From assembly GCA_016209865.1 (NCBI GenBank), contig JACQVL010000069.1, positions 1 to 23,341 of the forward strand: a stretch of DNA of 23,341 nt, written 5' to 3'. The stretch comes from Candidatus Latescibacterota bacterium. GTDB lineage: Bacteria; JAAXHH01; JACQVL01. The translations under genes and the position numbers were made by a program. Under the pieces are notes generated by a model. The model was not told the DNA's origin. It saw only the letters and a list, made by a program, of their open reading frames with translations, and made no database searches. This document shows, piece by piece, positions 7,219 to 15,860 of the stretch (positions are counted from its first letter, which is position 1; each line of letters begins with the position of its first letter).

Positions 7219-8016
7219 AGAAACACGACCAGAAGAAAACCATTGCTCTCCTACAAGGGCTTGGATCGGGTCTCGGTCCTGTCGCTGCGTGGACGGCTGA
7301 CCATCCCGTTTGTCTGCGGAACCTCTCACCATGCCCGGCTCTCCCGTATCCGAGGCGAAGCCGACTTGATCGAACGGGATGGGATGTGGTTCCTGCTCCA
7401 GACGGTCGAATTGCCGGAACCACCGCCGACCGATGTGGCCGACTATCTCGGTGTCGATCTGGGCATCGTCAATCTGGCGACCGACTCGGACGGCACGGCA
7501 CACAGCGGCAAGACGGTTCACGGTCTTCGGCGACGACATCACCGGCTCCGACAACGGCTTCAATCGAAGCAGACCAAAAGCGCCAAGCGTTTGCTCAAGC
7601 AACGACGCCGCAAGGAAACCCGGTTTCAACGCGATGTCAATCACTGCCTCAGTAAGACGCTGGTCACGACGGCTCAACGCACCGGACGCGGACTTGCCCT
7701 GGAAGACCTCACCGGCATCCGCACCCGGATCAGGGCTCAGAAGCCGCAGAGACGTGTCCAGTCCAGTTGGGCCTTTACTCAGCTCCGCCAATTTATCGAG
7801 TACAAGGCGAAGCTGGCGGGTGTGCCCCTCGTCCTCGTTGATCCCCGGAATACCTCGCGCACCTGTCCGGTCTGTGGACACTGTGAGAAAGCCAACCGGA
7901 AGACCCAAGTCTTGTTCTCCTGTGTGCGGTGCTTCTTCTCTGGAAACGCCGATACCATCGCGGCGGAGATGATCCGCCGGGCCGCTGTCAACCGGCCAGA
8001 CGTGGACGCCGCGTAA
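7219..8016 (+). pseudogene. tnpB: 5'-truncated tnpB (IS605 OrfB-type RNA-guided nuclease)
   Basis: About 265 residues match the C-terminal two thirds of TnpB, usually 370-400 residues. The part before LDRVSVLSLRGRLTIPF, including the N-terminal helix-turn-helix region, is missing. What remains includes the beta strands ending ADLIERDGMWFLLQTVELP, RuvC-I GVDLGIVNLAT (Asp codon 7456), RuvC-II LALEDLTGIRTR (Glu codon 7702), a zinc ribbon TCPVCG...SCVRC, and RuvC-III GNADTIAAEMI (Asp codon 7951). All three acidic catalytic residues are intact. The frame is open upstream through the left hairpin (a GTG at 7192 is in frame), so a shortened protein could be made, but I see no ribosome site. The 3' end and right hairpin would normally encode the guide RNA scaffold. 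Confidence 0.85.
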
Positions 8017-8031
8017 GCGGTGAGCTACAAG

Positions 8032-8051
8032 CATCTGACTTCAGTCAGGTG
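8032..8051 (+). repeat. Right hairpin of the IS remnant
   Basis: CATCTGAC pairs with GTCAGGTG around TTCA (8040-8043), with a T-G wobble at the third pair. It follows the tnpB stop by 16 nt, the usual place of the right-end hairpin. On the minus strand it holds the stop codon (8047-8045) of the neighbouring glycosyltransferase. It could also act as a terminator for either gene. Confidence 0.75.
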
Positions 8052-9070
8052 TTGTTGACCGCCCTGAGTTCAAACGGTGGGGCTGCGGGTTGGGTAGGAA
8101 ACCTGTAACCAGGACCGGTCGCGCGTGCGATCAGGTAGCGGATGCCGGCGGACGCCAACAGCGCGAGGCCCAGGATGCGGGTCGCGACCGCCTGACCGAT
8201 GCTGCGCTGGTATTTCTTGAAGAACCGGTAACAGCTCCGGTGCGACATCAGGATCATGCGCGGGCGGACCTTCCGGACACTCCCGCCGCCGTGATGGATG
8301 AGACGGGCTGATGGCAGAAAATAGATCTTCCAGCCCTGTTGTTTCATCCGGAGACACCAGTCGACATCGTTGAAGAACATCTCGAACTGTTCGTCCATCA
8401 GGCCAACCTGAGAGACGACCTCTCGCCGGACCATCAGGCTCGACCCGCGCGGCTGATCGACTTCGCGGAGCGCCTGGTGATCGAAATCCCCCATCCGCCA
8501 GCGTCCGAACACCGGGTGCGCCGGGAAGAGACGGCTGAAGCCCATGAACTCCCAGACGAACGTCGTGTACGTCGGGAACGCACGGCATGACGGCTGGAGA
8601 CGGCCGTCCGGGTAGCGCAGTTGCGGGCCCACCGCCCCGGCATCCGGGTGGGCTTCGAGGAACGCCCGCATCCGGTGCAACGCGGCTGGCTGGACGACCG
8701 TATCCGAACACAGCAGAAGGACGTACTGGCCGGTGCTGAGGTGGAGCCCCTGATTGAACGCCACCGTGCATCCCCGGTTCTGGTCGTTGACGATCAACCG
8801 GGCGGCCGGAAAGCGGTGTCGAATCAGGTCCGGGCTGCCATCGACCGAACCGTTATCGATCACGATCACCTCGATCGGGTCCCCGTTCGCGGCGGCGTAG
8901 ACGGAGCTGAGACACGCGCTCAGGTATTCAAGACTGTTCCAACTGACGATGATCACCGAGAGGTCGGTCAGGTCAGGAATCGTCGCACGCTGGACGCCCG
9001 CATCGGGCCAGGCGTAGCCAGCCGAAGTCACTGAAACAGGGTGATGGAGTTCATCGAGTCGTAATGACAT
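8045..9070 (-). CDS. Family 2 glycosyltransferase (WbbL-like)
   Basis: This 341-residue GT-A enzyme probably transfers a sugar such as rhamnose during surface polysaccharide assembly at the inner face of the membrane. The opening DLSVIIVSWNSLEYLSACLS and VIVIDNGSVDGS are typical of the GT2 nucleotide-binding fold. S122-D-T (LLLCSDT) occupies the DxD-like position, and FFNDVDWCLRMKQQGW marks the acceptor region. ATG 9070 (MSLRLDELHH) has AGGA about 9 nt upstream; a TTG at 9088 is an alternative. It overlaps the end of the preceding glycosyltransferase gene by 20 nt, so the two form one operon. Its last codons and stop lie in the right hairpin of the IS remnant, so the C-terminus may have been changed by the insertion. 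Confidence 0.9.
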   Translation of the reverse strand: MSLRLDELHHPVSVTSAGYAWPDAGVQRATIPDLTDLSVIIVSWNSLEYLSACLSSVYAAANGDPIEVIVIDNGSVDGSPDLIRHRFPAARLIVNDQNRGCTVAFNQGLHLSTGQYVLLLCSDTVVQPAALHRMRAFLEAHPDAGAVGPQLRYPDGRLQPSCRAFPTYTTFVWEFMGFSRLFPAHPVFGRWRMGDFDHQALREVDQPRGSSLMVRREVVSQVGLMDEQFEMFFNDVDWCLRMKQQGWKIYFLPSARLIHHGGGSVRKVRPRMILMSHRSCYRFFKKYQRSIGQAVATRILGLALLASAGIRYLIARATGPGYRFPTQPAAPPFELRAVNNT

Positions 9071-10343
9071 CGTCGAGTATCCTGGCAAGGCGTTCGGTCA
9101 GGTGTTGGCGAGTGAATGCGGACAACGTTTCATCAGGGGAAGACGGAGGCCGCCTGTCCACGGTGGCGCGACGCACCCACTCCTGAATCGCGCGGACGAT
9201 CCCGGCCGTGTCATGCGGATGGACGACCGTCCCCCGGCCGGATCGGAGGAGCAACTCCTGTGCGGCGCCATCGGGGACGAGGCCGAGGATCGGGCGGCCT
9301 GCGGCGAGACATTCGTAGATTTTGCCGGTCGGCACGCCGCGAGCCCGGCTATCATCCGACGACACGAGCAGGAGGAGCAGATCGGCATCGACGATGTACG
9401 CGAGGGCGTCACGGTGTGGGAGATACCCGAACGGGGTCACCACGCCGTCCAGCCGGTACTGGCGGATCATCGCGGGGACGTCAAGGCCGATGGCTGCTCC
9501 GACGAGCTGGACGTGCACGCGCGAAGCCAGGTCAGGCTCCTCGTCCAGCACCTGCCGGAGCGCGCAGAACAGCGGTTCCGGGTTTCGAGCCTGGTTGATC
9601 GTCCCACAGTAGGTCATCGTCAACCGGCCGTTCTGGTGAGGCGTGGGGGTGAGAAAATCGTCCGGGTCATAGCCGTTCGTCAGGACGCACACGCCGGCGA
9701 CATCGCCCCGGACCGCGGCCAGGCCGGCGGCGATCTCCGGGGAGACGGCGATGGCGCGGTCGGCCCGTCGGACGACGAGCCGTTCCAGCGTCCGGGTCAG
9801 CATCCGGTGAAACGGGCTGGGCGGCTGGCTGAATTCCCCGTCGGTCCATCCGTCACGAAAATCCGCCACCCACGGCAGGCCCGTCATCCTCTTCAAGAAC
9901 AGCCCGGCCAGATGCCCGGATGCCGGAGGGAACGTCGAGAGGACGGCATCCACCCGTTCTGACCGGATGAGGCGCCAGGCCCGGGCGACCGCGAACGGCA
10001 CCCAGCCGACCTGATGATCCGGGAACAGACACCAGCGGGCGAGGGCGCGTCCCGGAGAGCCGGGAGGTTTCGACTGAGGGACGTGCAGCGCCTCACGCGG
10101 TCTCAGGAGGAAGCCTACGCGCAGGGGATCGCACGACCCCGTCCGGCAGATCGTGGCGTCGGGCGGGATGTCATCGAGCAGGGACTCATCCCGGTCGTAG
10201 TACCGCACGTCTTTCACCGTCACCACGATCGGTCGCCAGCCGTAGGCCGGGAGGTATTTCACGAACTTGAGCACCCGCTGCACCCCGCCAAGCCCCATCG
10301 GGGGAAAATAGTACGCGAAGATCAGGACCGTGCGCATCCTCAT
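9051..10343 (-). CDS. Family 4-like (GT-B) glycosyltransferase
   Basis: This 430-residue GT-B enzyme is likely to use an activated sugar donor in polysaccharide or glycolipid synthesis. The N-terminal FAYYFPPMGLGGVQRVLKF (residues 9-27) is the acceptor-domain glycine-rich loop. The C-terminal Rossmann half has TMTYCGTINQARNPEPLFCA, then DADLLLLLVSSDDSRARGVP and GKIYECLAAGRPILGLVPDG (340-359), the usual donor-binding region. No membrane segment is evident. Start 10343 (MRMRT) has GGTGG about 5-8 nt upstream; the ATG at 10337 is equally possible. Translation of the following GT2 gene begins inside its last codons, which points to joint function. Confidence 0.9.
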   Translation of the reverse strand: MRMRTVLIFAYYFPPMGLGGVQRVLKFVKYLPAYGWRPIVVTVKDVRYYDRDESLLDDIPPDATICRTGSCDPLRVGFLLRPREALHVPQSKPPGSPGRALARWCLFPDHQVGWVPFAVARAWRLIRSERVDAVLSTFPPASGHLAGLFLKRMTGLPWVADFRDGWTDGEFSQPPSPFHRMLTRTLERLVVRRADRAIAVSPEIAAGLAAVRGDVAGVCVLTNGYDPDDFLTPTPHQNGRLTMTYCGTINQARNPEPLFCALRQVLDEEPDLASRVHVQLVGAAIGLDVPAMIRQYRLDGVVTPFGYLPHRDALAYIVDADLLLLLVSSDDSRARGVPTGKIYECLAAGRPILGLVPDGAAQELLLRSGRGTVVHPHDTAGIVRAIQEWVRRATVDRRPPSSPDETLSAFTRQHLTERLARILDDVITTR

Positions 10344-10427
10344 CGAATCACCACCCTCGTTTCGGCCGCGGGGGCTCCCTCTCTATTTTCTACGAATGAA
10401 CGTGCGATCTGGATTTGTGGGACACGT

Positions 10428-13400
10428 TTACATGAACACGTCATACCGCGACCCGACATCCGGGTATTTGGTGACCTCGATCCGGGCCGGGAAGGCGTTC
10501 TTGAGCTGTTCCAGATGGGTCACGACCACGATCTTATCGAAATCTTCCTGAATCTCCTGCAGGGCTTCGACCAGGTATTCCAGGCCCTGAGCGTCCTGCG
10601 TCCCGAACCCTTCATCGACGATCAGCGTCCGCAGCCGGGTGCCCGCACGATGAGCGAGCAGTTTTGAGAGCGCGATGCGGAGCGCGAAATTCGTCCGGAA
10701 CGCTTCTCCGCCGGAGAACAACTCATACGGCCGCGTCCCCAGTTCATCGCTGATTTTGATGTCGAGCGTCTCTTTCGTGCCCCCGGTCTTCAGGTCGCGG
10801 AGCGGTTCGATCGTGATCTGCGTCCGGTTGCCGGTGAGCCGGCTCAGAATCCGGTTGGCTTCGTCCTCGATCTCCGGGATGGCGTTCTCGATGATGAGCG
10901 CCTGGATGCCGTCTTTTCCGAACGCGGTCGCCAGTTTATCGTAGATGTCATACTCCCGGCCTGCCGCCTGCTGCTGTCGCTCGATCTCGACCAATCGCTC
11001 GGCGTCAGCTTCGTGCCGATCCGCCTGCCGTTGCGCGGCTCCGAGTTGTTGATTTTTCTCATTCTGCTTAGCCCGAAGGTCCGCCAGTTGCGCACTCCGC
11101 AAACGAATCTGCTGCTCGACAGACCCGGCCTGGAGGGTCTTCGCGTGCAGGTCCTCGATCCGGCTGGATTCGCGGCCGCGTTCTTCCTCCTTGTCCCGAG
11201 CCCGCGCTTCGAAGTCGGCTAAGGCCGTCCGTGCTGTCTCCAATTGGCGCTGCGCCTGGTCGAGCTGTTCTTTCCGGGCCGGGACGGTGTTCAACCGGTT
11301 GAGCCGTTCCTCGACCTGCGCGTGGCGCGCTGCGTCGTAGGCGACCGCCTGGATGTCCGACTGGAGTGCGGTGAGCTGGACCTGGGCATCGGGAGCATAC
11401 GCTTGTTCACGCAATCGCTGGTCGAACCGGGCGATCTGCTCCTGAATCGTGGCGAGCGACGCGACAGCCGTCTCTTTGCGGGCGTGTGCCGCGTCAAGAC
11501 GGGCTTTTTCCCCCTCGAACCGTTGCAATTCCCGCAATTTGGCTTTCACCTTCTCATGCCGATCCCTGTCGTACCCGATCTCGGCCTGCTGGCGCGTGAG
11601 GTCAGCCAGGGCGCGTTGGGCGTCGTGCGCGAACTGGCGCGTCGCTAATCGGTCGTTCAACGCGTCGACCTGGCGTTGGACGGCGAGCGTCTCCTGGGCA
11701 GCGTCGCGCGCAGACCGGGCGGCGGCTTCCGCCTCCGCCAGCCCCTTCCGCACGGTAGGGATCGACTCGATGGCCGGGCCGTTCTCTTTGTACTGCCGGG
11801 CCAGAGACGCCCGTTCATCCTGATGGAGCTTGATCCTCTGGTGCAGGCGTTCGATCTCTTCGGCGTGCTGTTTGAGCTGGGCGGCGAAGTTGGCTTCGAT
11901 CGCTCGACGGCGGGGGACATCGAGCTTGGCGTCACAGAGCGGGCAGTGAGCTTTCTCGTCCCGTTCCAGGACGGCGAGCTTGTAGCGCGTCTCTTCGTCG
12001 TCGCGTTCATACTGCTTGATCTGCTTCGTGAGCGTCTCGATCTGCCCCTTGATGGCGACCCCGCGCTCCGTGATCTCTTTCTGTTTCTGCTCCAGGGGCG
12101 TGAGGCGCTCGATGCGTTGCTGGAGTTCGGCGACTCGCTCCTCACACGCTGTCACCTTATCCGCTCGCGCCTTGAGGTCTTTGAGCCGATGGGAATACCC
12201 GCCGAGTTCACTCTGAAGCGCGGCTCGCGCCTGCAGGATTTCTTCTTGCCGTGCGCGAATGTGTCGTTCGAGGTCGTCGTGCCGATCCCGTTTCTCGTCC
12301 CATTGTTCATCCGCCAGCCGGCCGCGTTGCAGGTCGTCGTAGCCTTTCTGGATGGCCGCCTGGTGTGTGAGGAGTTCCGCGTCCTCGGCGAGCGTCCGCT
12401 GGATCGTCTCGCGCTGGGACTCTAACGCCTGGCGTTGCTTTTCGACAGCGTGCCGGGCTTGCTCGATCACGCGCTCGATCTGGCCGCAGCGTTCCTTCAG
12501 ACGGAGGACGGCGACTTGTTTCTGGGCGAGTCCCTCGCGTTCGCTGGCGAGCGTCTGATATTCCTGGTACGCCCGTTCGATCTCCTCCTGGTCGGCCAGC
12601 ACCGCCTGGTACCCGGCGACAACGTCACGCTGACTGGCGATGCTGGCGGTCAGCGTCTTGAGCTGCTGATCCAGCCGTTCCTTGTTGCCGCGCAGGTCTG
12701 CCACCTGGCGCTTCGCTTCGTTCAGCTCTGCTCTGCGCTCCCGGAGGACGTCCAGTTCCTGTTCGACGATCGTGATCTGGGCCGAGAGATCCTGGATCGC
12801 CTGTTTGTGTTCGGCGATCGTCCGGGCGCACGCGTCCCGGTCTTGTAACATCTCGTCGATCTGCCGGCGCTGCTTCTCGCAGTCATCGTGGGTTCGAGCC
12901 GCCTGCTGGGCCCGTTCCCGGGCGCGCTGCTCCAGCTCATCGTACCGGGACAGCCCCAGAATCTCCGCCAGAATCTTCTTCCGTTCCCTGGCGCTCCGTT
13001 TGGTAAACTCGTCGGCCCGTCCCTGGAGGATGAACACCGAGTTGATGAACGTCTCATAGTCCATCCGCAGGGTGTCGATGATCTCTTGCTGGGTGCTGTT
13101 AATGCTGCTCTGGGTGATGGCTTTGAACTCGCCGGATTCCTCGTCATAGACCTGGAACTCCAGGTTCGTCTTGCCCCCGCGCCCGGTCTTCTGGTACTGG
13201 CGGTGGATGCGGTACCGGTCGCCTTCCAGGTCGAACTCAAACTCGACGGCCATCTCGGTCGTCCCGATCCGCAGGAGGCCGTCATCCGGTTTCCGGTCGC
13301 TGGACGCTTTTCGCGCTTCCCCCCAGACAGCCCAGGTGATCGCGTCGAGCAGCGCCGATTTCCCGTGTCCGTTGTCGCCCGATAGACAGACGACGCGCAG

Positions 13401-13475
13401 CGGCTCGAAATCCAGCGTCGGAACCTGCTCCCCGTAGCTGAGAAAGTTTTTGAGCGTTAACCGGACGGGTACCAT
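10428..13475 (-). CDS. sbcC: SbcC, exonuclease SbcCD ATPase subunit (Rad50-like)
   Basis: This 1015-residue SMC-like ATPase pairs with SbcD to cut hairpin and protein-blocked DNA ends. Walker A is GDNGHGKS (33-40). A long coiled coil covers about 180-500 and 530-840, broken by the zinc hook C511-P-L-C514. The ABC signature is S921-G-G-E, and Walker B is TLIVDEGFGTQD with D954-E955. The length is usual for the family. I use ATG 13475 (MVPVRLTLKNFLSYGE) because homology starts there; the frame stays open to 13529 only through the heptad repeat. No clear ribosome site is seen, as the repeat's left arm starts 16 nt upstream. Unusually it is separated from sbcD by a sugar-nucleotide gene. Confidence 0.97.
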   Translation of the reverse strand: MVPVRLTLKNFLSYGEQVPTLDFEPLRVVCLSGDNGHGKSALLDAITWAVWGEARKASSDRKPDDGLLRIGTTEMAVEFEFDLEGDRYRIHRQYQKTGRGGKTNLEFQVYDEESGEFKAITQSSINSTQQEIIDTLRMDYETFINSVFILQGRADEFTKRSARERKKILAEILGLSRYDELEQRARERAQQAARTHDDCEKQRRQIDEMLQDRDACARTIAEHKQAIQDLSAQITIVEQELDVLRERRAELNEAKRQVADLRGNKERLDQQLKTLTASIASQRDVVAGYQAVLADQEEIERAYQEYQTLASEREGLAQKQVAVLRLKERCGQIERVIEQARHAVEKQRQALESQRETIQRTLAEDAELLTHQAAIQKGYDDLQRGRLADEQWDEKRDRHDDLERHIRARQEEILQARAALQSELGGYSHRLKDLKARADKVTACEERVAELQQRIERLTPLEQKQKEITERGVAIKGQIETLTKQIKQYERDDEETRYKLAVLERDEKAHCPLCDAKLDVPRRRAIEANFAAQLKQHAEEIERLHQRIKLHQDERASLARQYKENGPAIESIPTVRKGLAEAEAAARSARDAAQETLAVQRQVDALNDRLATRQFAHDAQRALADLTRQQAEIGYDRDRHEKVKAKLRELQRFEGEKARLDAAHARKETAVASLATIQEQIARFDQRLREQAYAPDAQVQLTALQSDIQAVAYDAARHAQVEERLNRLNTVPARKEQLDQAQRQLETARTALADFEARARDKEEERGRESSRIEDLHAKTLQAGSVEQQIRLRSAQLADLRAKQNEKNQQLGAAQRQADRHEADAERLVEIERQQQAAGREYDIYDKLATAFGKDGIQALIIENAIPEIEDEANRILSRLTGNRTQITIEPLRDLKTGGTKETLDIKISDELGTRPYELFSGGEAFRTNFALRIALSKLLAHRAGTRLRTLIVDEGFGTQDAQGLEYLVEALQEIQEDFDKIVVVTHLEQLKNAFPARIEVTKYPDVGSRYDVFM

Positions 13476-13490
13476 AGAAGTTTGGGAAAG

Positions 13491-13617
13491 ACAGTGGTCA
13501 GTGGTCAGTAAAAACCAAACCGCAGACAAGCTGGTGATTTTCCCGTACCATGTACTGCGTCATTCCCTCGAAAGCGGGAAGTCCATGGATTAGCTCTTAC
13601 TGACCACTGACCACTGA
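13491..13617. repeat. Heptad foldback element with dRS3-like core (locus b)
   Basis: The left arm (13492-13511) and right arm (13597-13616) are exact reverse complements over 20 nt, built of the word AGTGGTC. The right arm ends at the base before the stop codon (13618-13620) of the dehydratase/reductase gene, and the left arm ends 16 nt before the sbcC start. Between them lies a decayed copy of the ATTCCC-N8-GGGAA core (13562-13580) followed by GTCCATGG. It fills nearly the whole space between the two genes, and in mRNA would form a stem of at least 20 bp. Confidence 0.9.
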
Positions 13618-14601
13618 CTACTGTCCCTGTACATGCTCACGCCAGTAGTTGAGGCATTCTTCGATCGTCTCCTGCCAGGTGTAGGTCGGGGCCCATCCGG
13701 TGGCCTGGCGGAATTTGGTGCTATCGCCGATCAGGACGGGCACGTCGGATGGGCGCATCCGGCTGGGGTCCTCCCTGGTGGTGATCGTGACGTCGCTCAG
13801 GCTGAGCAGATGGTCGAGCATATCACGAATACGCGGGGAGTTCCCGGAGGCGATGTTGTAGGCCTCTCCCCATTCGCAGTGCCCGTCGAGGCTCATCCAG
13901 TAGGCGCGCACGATGTCCTTCACGTTCGTCATATCACGGATGGGATCGAGGTTGCCGTGGGAGATGACGGGTTCGCGGAGGCCGCGTTCGATCTGGGCGA
14001 TCTGAACGCTGAACGAGGCTTCGGAGAACCCTTCATGCCGCCGGGCGCCGCTGTGGTTGAACGCCCGGGTCCGGACGATCTTCATCCCATAGCTTTTGGC
14101 ATACTGCCATCCGAGCACATCCTGCGCCACTTTACTGCACCCGTAGGGGGAGAGCGGACGCAGCGGGTTCGTTTCTTTCACCGGAATCTCATGCGCGTGG
14201 ACGAGACCATATTCCTCGCTGCTCCCGCAGATCTGGATTCGGCATTCCAGACAGGCTTCCCGGATGGCTTCGAACAGGTTCACCTGCCCGACGGCGTTCG
14301 TGACCAGACACTCGGCGGGGGCCAGCCACGAGGTCGGGACGTGGGACATCGCCGCCGTGTGAATACAGCGTTCGGGTTGATACTTTCTCAGGATCGTGTA
14401 CAGGCTATGGGTGTCGGTCAAATCTCCGATTTCCCAGAGCACCTTCGGGTGGTGGAGCAGGTGGGTGACATTCTTCAGGTCCGACCGGCGGCGGCGCATC
14501 GCCACGATCTCGTAATCCGGATGTTCGGCGAGGATGTAGTCGATCATCGTGCTGCCGACCATCCCGGTCGCCCCGGTGACAAGGACGGATGACATGGACA
14601 T
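13618..14601 (-). CDS. NAD(P)-dependent sugar-nucleotide dehydratase/reductase (GMD/RMD-like SDR)
   Basis: This 327-residue extended short-chain dehydrogenase probably converts a GDP- or other NDP-sugar for surface polysaccharide synthesis. It has the Rossmann motif GATGMVG (10-16), S127-S128-E129 in GSSEEYG, and the catalytic Y153-x-x-x-K157 (SPYGCSK). The segments IHTAAMSHVPTSW and RTRAFNHSGARRHE recall GDP-mannose 4,6-dehydratase and GDP-4-keto-6-deoxymannose reductase; I cannot decide between them. Its ATG at 14601 overlaps the sbcD stop as TAATG, with GGAGG a few bases upstream, so translation is coupled to sbcD. A second ATG at 14595 is possible. Its 3' end runs straight into a heptad repeat. 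Confidence 0.85.
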   Translation of the reverse strand: MSMSSVLVTGATGMVGSTMIDYILAEHPDYEIVAMRRRRSDLKNVTHLLHHPKVLWEIGDLTDTHSLYTILRKYQPERCIHTAAMSHVPTSWLAPAECLVTNAVGQVNLFEAIREACLECRIQICGSSEEYGLVHAHEIPVKETNPLRPLSPYGCSKVAQDVLGWQYAKSYGMKIVRTRAFNHSGARRHEGFSEASFSVQIAQIERGLREPVISHGNLDPIRDMTNVKDIVRAYWMSLDGHCEWGEAYNIASGNSPRIRDMLDHLLSLSDVTITTREDPSRMRPSDVPVLIGDSTKFRQATGWAPTYTWQETIEECLNYWREHVQGQ

Positions 14602-15851
14602 TATCCTCCAGACGACGCCTGGTGCTCTTCTTCGAGTTCACGCTGCAGTAGTTGAGCGCACCGTTTCATGTCTGCGGCGTACGATTCAAGGTCAGGGTTG
14701 TTCTCGAAATAGCGGTCAAGCGCGTCGAGACAACTCAGTTCTTCAGAGACGGCCGCGCGCCTGATCCGCTGAGGGGTTTCCGTCTTCCGCACGATGCTGG
14801 CGACGAGAAACGCCTGGTCTAAGCCAGCCCGGAGCGCTCTGAGGTCGATCTTGTGCTGCAGTTCCTCCGGCACGGTATAGATGACCCGCACGATCGCGCC
14901 CGCGAGGTCTCGGCGTTCGATCTCGCGGAGGATGGTGTGCGTCGGCTGTTCGTCCTCCGGGCTGATCGTCACGTCGATCGTGATAAACGGCCGGGCCGGC
15001 GTCGGGATAAACCGGTACTGCACCTCCTTACCGTCCAGTTCAACCAGGCAAAACCCTTTCTCTTCCTGCTCTTCCCCGAAATCGACCCGTTCGATACTGC
15101 CGGGGTAGACGACGCGGGGCTTCCCACGCGGGTTGAGGTCCTGGAACCGGTGGACATGGCCGAGGGCGCAGTAGTCGAACGCCGGGTTGGCCAGGACGCT
15201 CGTCAGGATCGTCGGGTCATGCCCGATGACGGCGGAGCGTTCTGTGCCGGACAGCCGGGCATCCGCCGCGGTGATGTGGGCGAGGAGAAACGACGGGAGC
15301 GACGGGTCGAGGTCGTCCGCCCACGACTGGATGATGGTGGTACAGATTTCTTCGATCTTCTGCCGTATCTCCGTTTCGGAAAGGTCTTTATACTCATCCT
15401 TCGTCAACAACGTGCTCTTCGTCGGCCAGGGAAGGCAGGCGACCTGTACCGCGCCCTGTTTCGTCTGGATGACGAGCTTCTCCGGTTTCGAGATGATGGC
15501 GATGTCCGTGACGCCGAGCGTCCCGAAGATATCGATCGAAGACGCCTTCCCGTACGCCACCGGGTTGTCATGGTTCCCGATGATCATGACGACCGGGATC
15601 CCGGCATCGCTGAACCGGCGGAACTGCGCGGCAAATGCCCGCTGGTGGGTCGGAGTCGGGTCGCACGTGCGGTACGCATCCCCCGCGAAGAGGACGAGGT
15701 CGGCTTTTTCCTCGATGCCCGTATCGACCGCGAAGCTGAGGCACTTGGAGAAGTCCTGCAGCCGGGTATGGAGTCCGGTCGCCGGGTCGAGCCGTCCGTA
15801 GTTCTCCATCCCCATGTGGATGTCAGCGATGTGAAGGATTTTGAGGGACAT
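14601..15851 (-). CDS. sbcD: SbcD, exonuclease SbcCD nuclease subunit (Mre11-like)
   Basis: This 416-residue calcineurin-type phosphoesterase provides the nuclease site of SbcCD. Metal-binding motifs appear in order: D10-I-H12 (HIADIHMG), GD58 (FAGDAY), GN93-H94-D (IGNHDNP), H in LLAHITAA (about 205), and GHVH in CALGHVHRF (about 235). The C-terminal third (about 290-416) would be the capping and SbcC-binding region. ATG 15851 is the natural start as homology begins at once (MSLKILHIADIHMG), but no Shine-Dalgarno is visible: the repeat arm of locus c begins about 10 nt upstream. The stop overlaps the start of the sugar-nucleotide gene. Confidence 0.95.
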   Translation of the reverse strand: MSLKILHIADIHMGMENYGRLDPATGLHTRLQDFSKCLSFAVDTGIEEKADLVLFAGDAYRTCDPTPTHQRAFAAQFRRFSDAGIPVVMIIGNHDNPVAYGKASSIDIFGTLGVTDIAIISKPEKLVIQTKQGAVQVACLPWPTKSTLLTKDEYKDLSETEIRQKIEEICTTIIQSWADDLDPSLPSFLLAHITAADARLSGTERSAVIGHDPTILTSVLANPAFDYCALGHVHRFQDLNPRGKPRVVYPGSIERVDFGEEQEEKGFCLVELDGKEVQYRFIPTPARPFITIDVTISPEDEQPTHTILREIERRDLAGAIVRVIYTVPEELQHKIDLRALRAGLDQAFLVASIVRKTETPQRIRRAAVSEELSCLDALDRYFENNPDLESYAADMKRCAQLLQRELEEEHQASSGG

Positions 15852-15860
15852 GGAAAAACC

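Larger units (their letters stand above)
7199..8051 (+). mobile_element. Truncated IS200/IS605-type (IS1341-like) element
   Basis: An 853-nt unit carries a tnpB remnant between two hairpins of identical design. Each is an 8-bp stem with one T-G wobble at the third pair and a TTCA loop, at 7199-7218 and 8032-8051. There is no tnpA (Y1 transposase) nearby and no target-site duplication, as expected for this class. The right hairpin starts 16 nt after the tnpB stop. The missing 5' part of tnpB suggests an internal deletion next to the left hairpin. It lies between the MBL gene's 5' end and a glycosyltransferase's 3' end. Confidence 0.7.

Noticed and set aside
7174-8034. A 286-residue minus-strand frame opposite tnpB
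   Set aside because: It mirrors the tnpB coding strand. The sense frame has the RuvC and zinc motifs, and this one has none.
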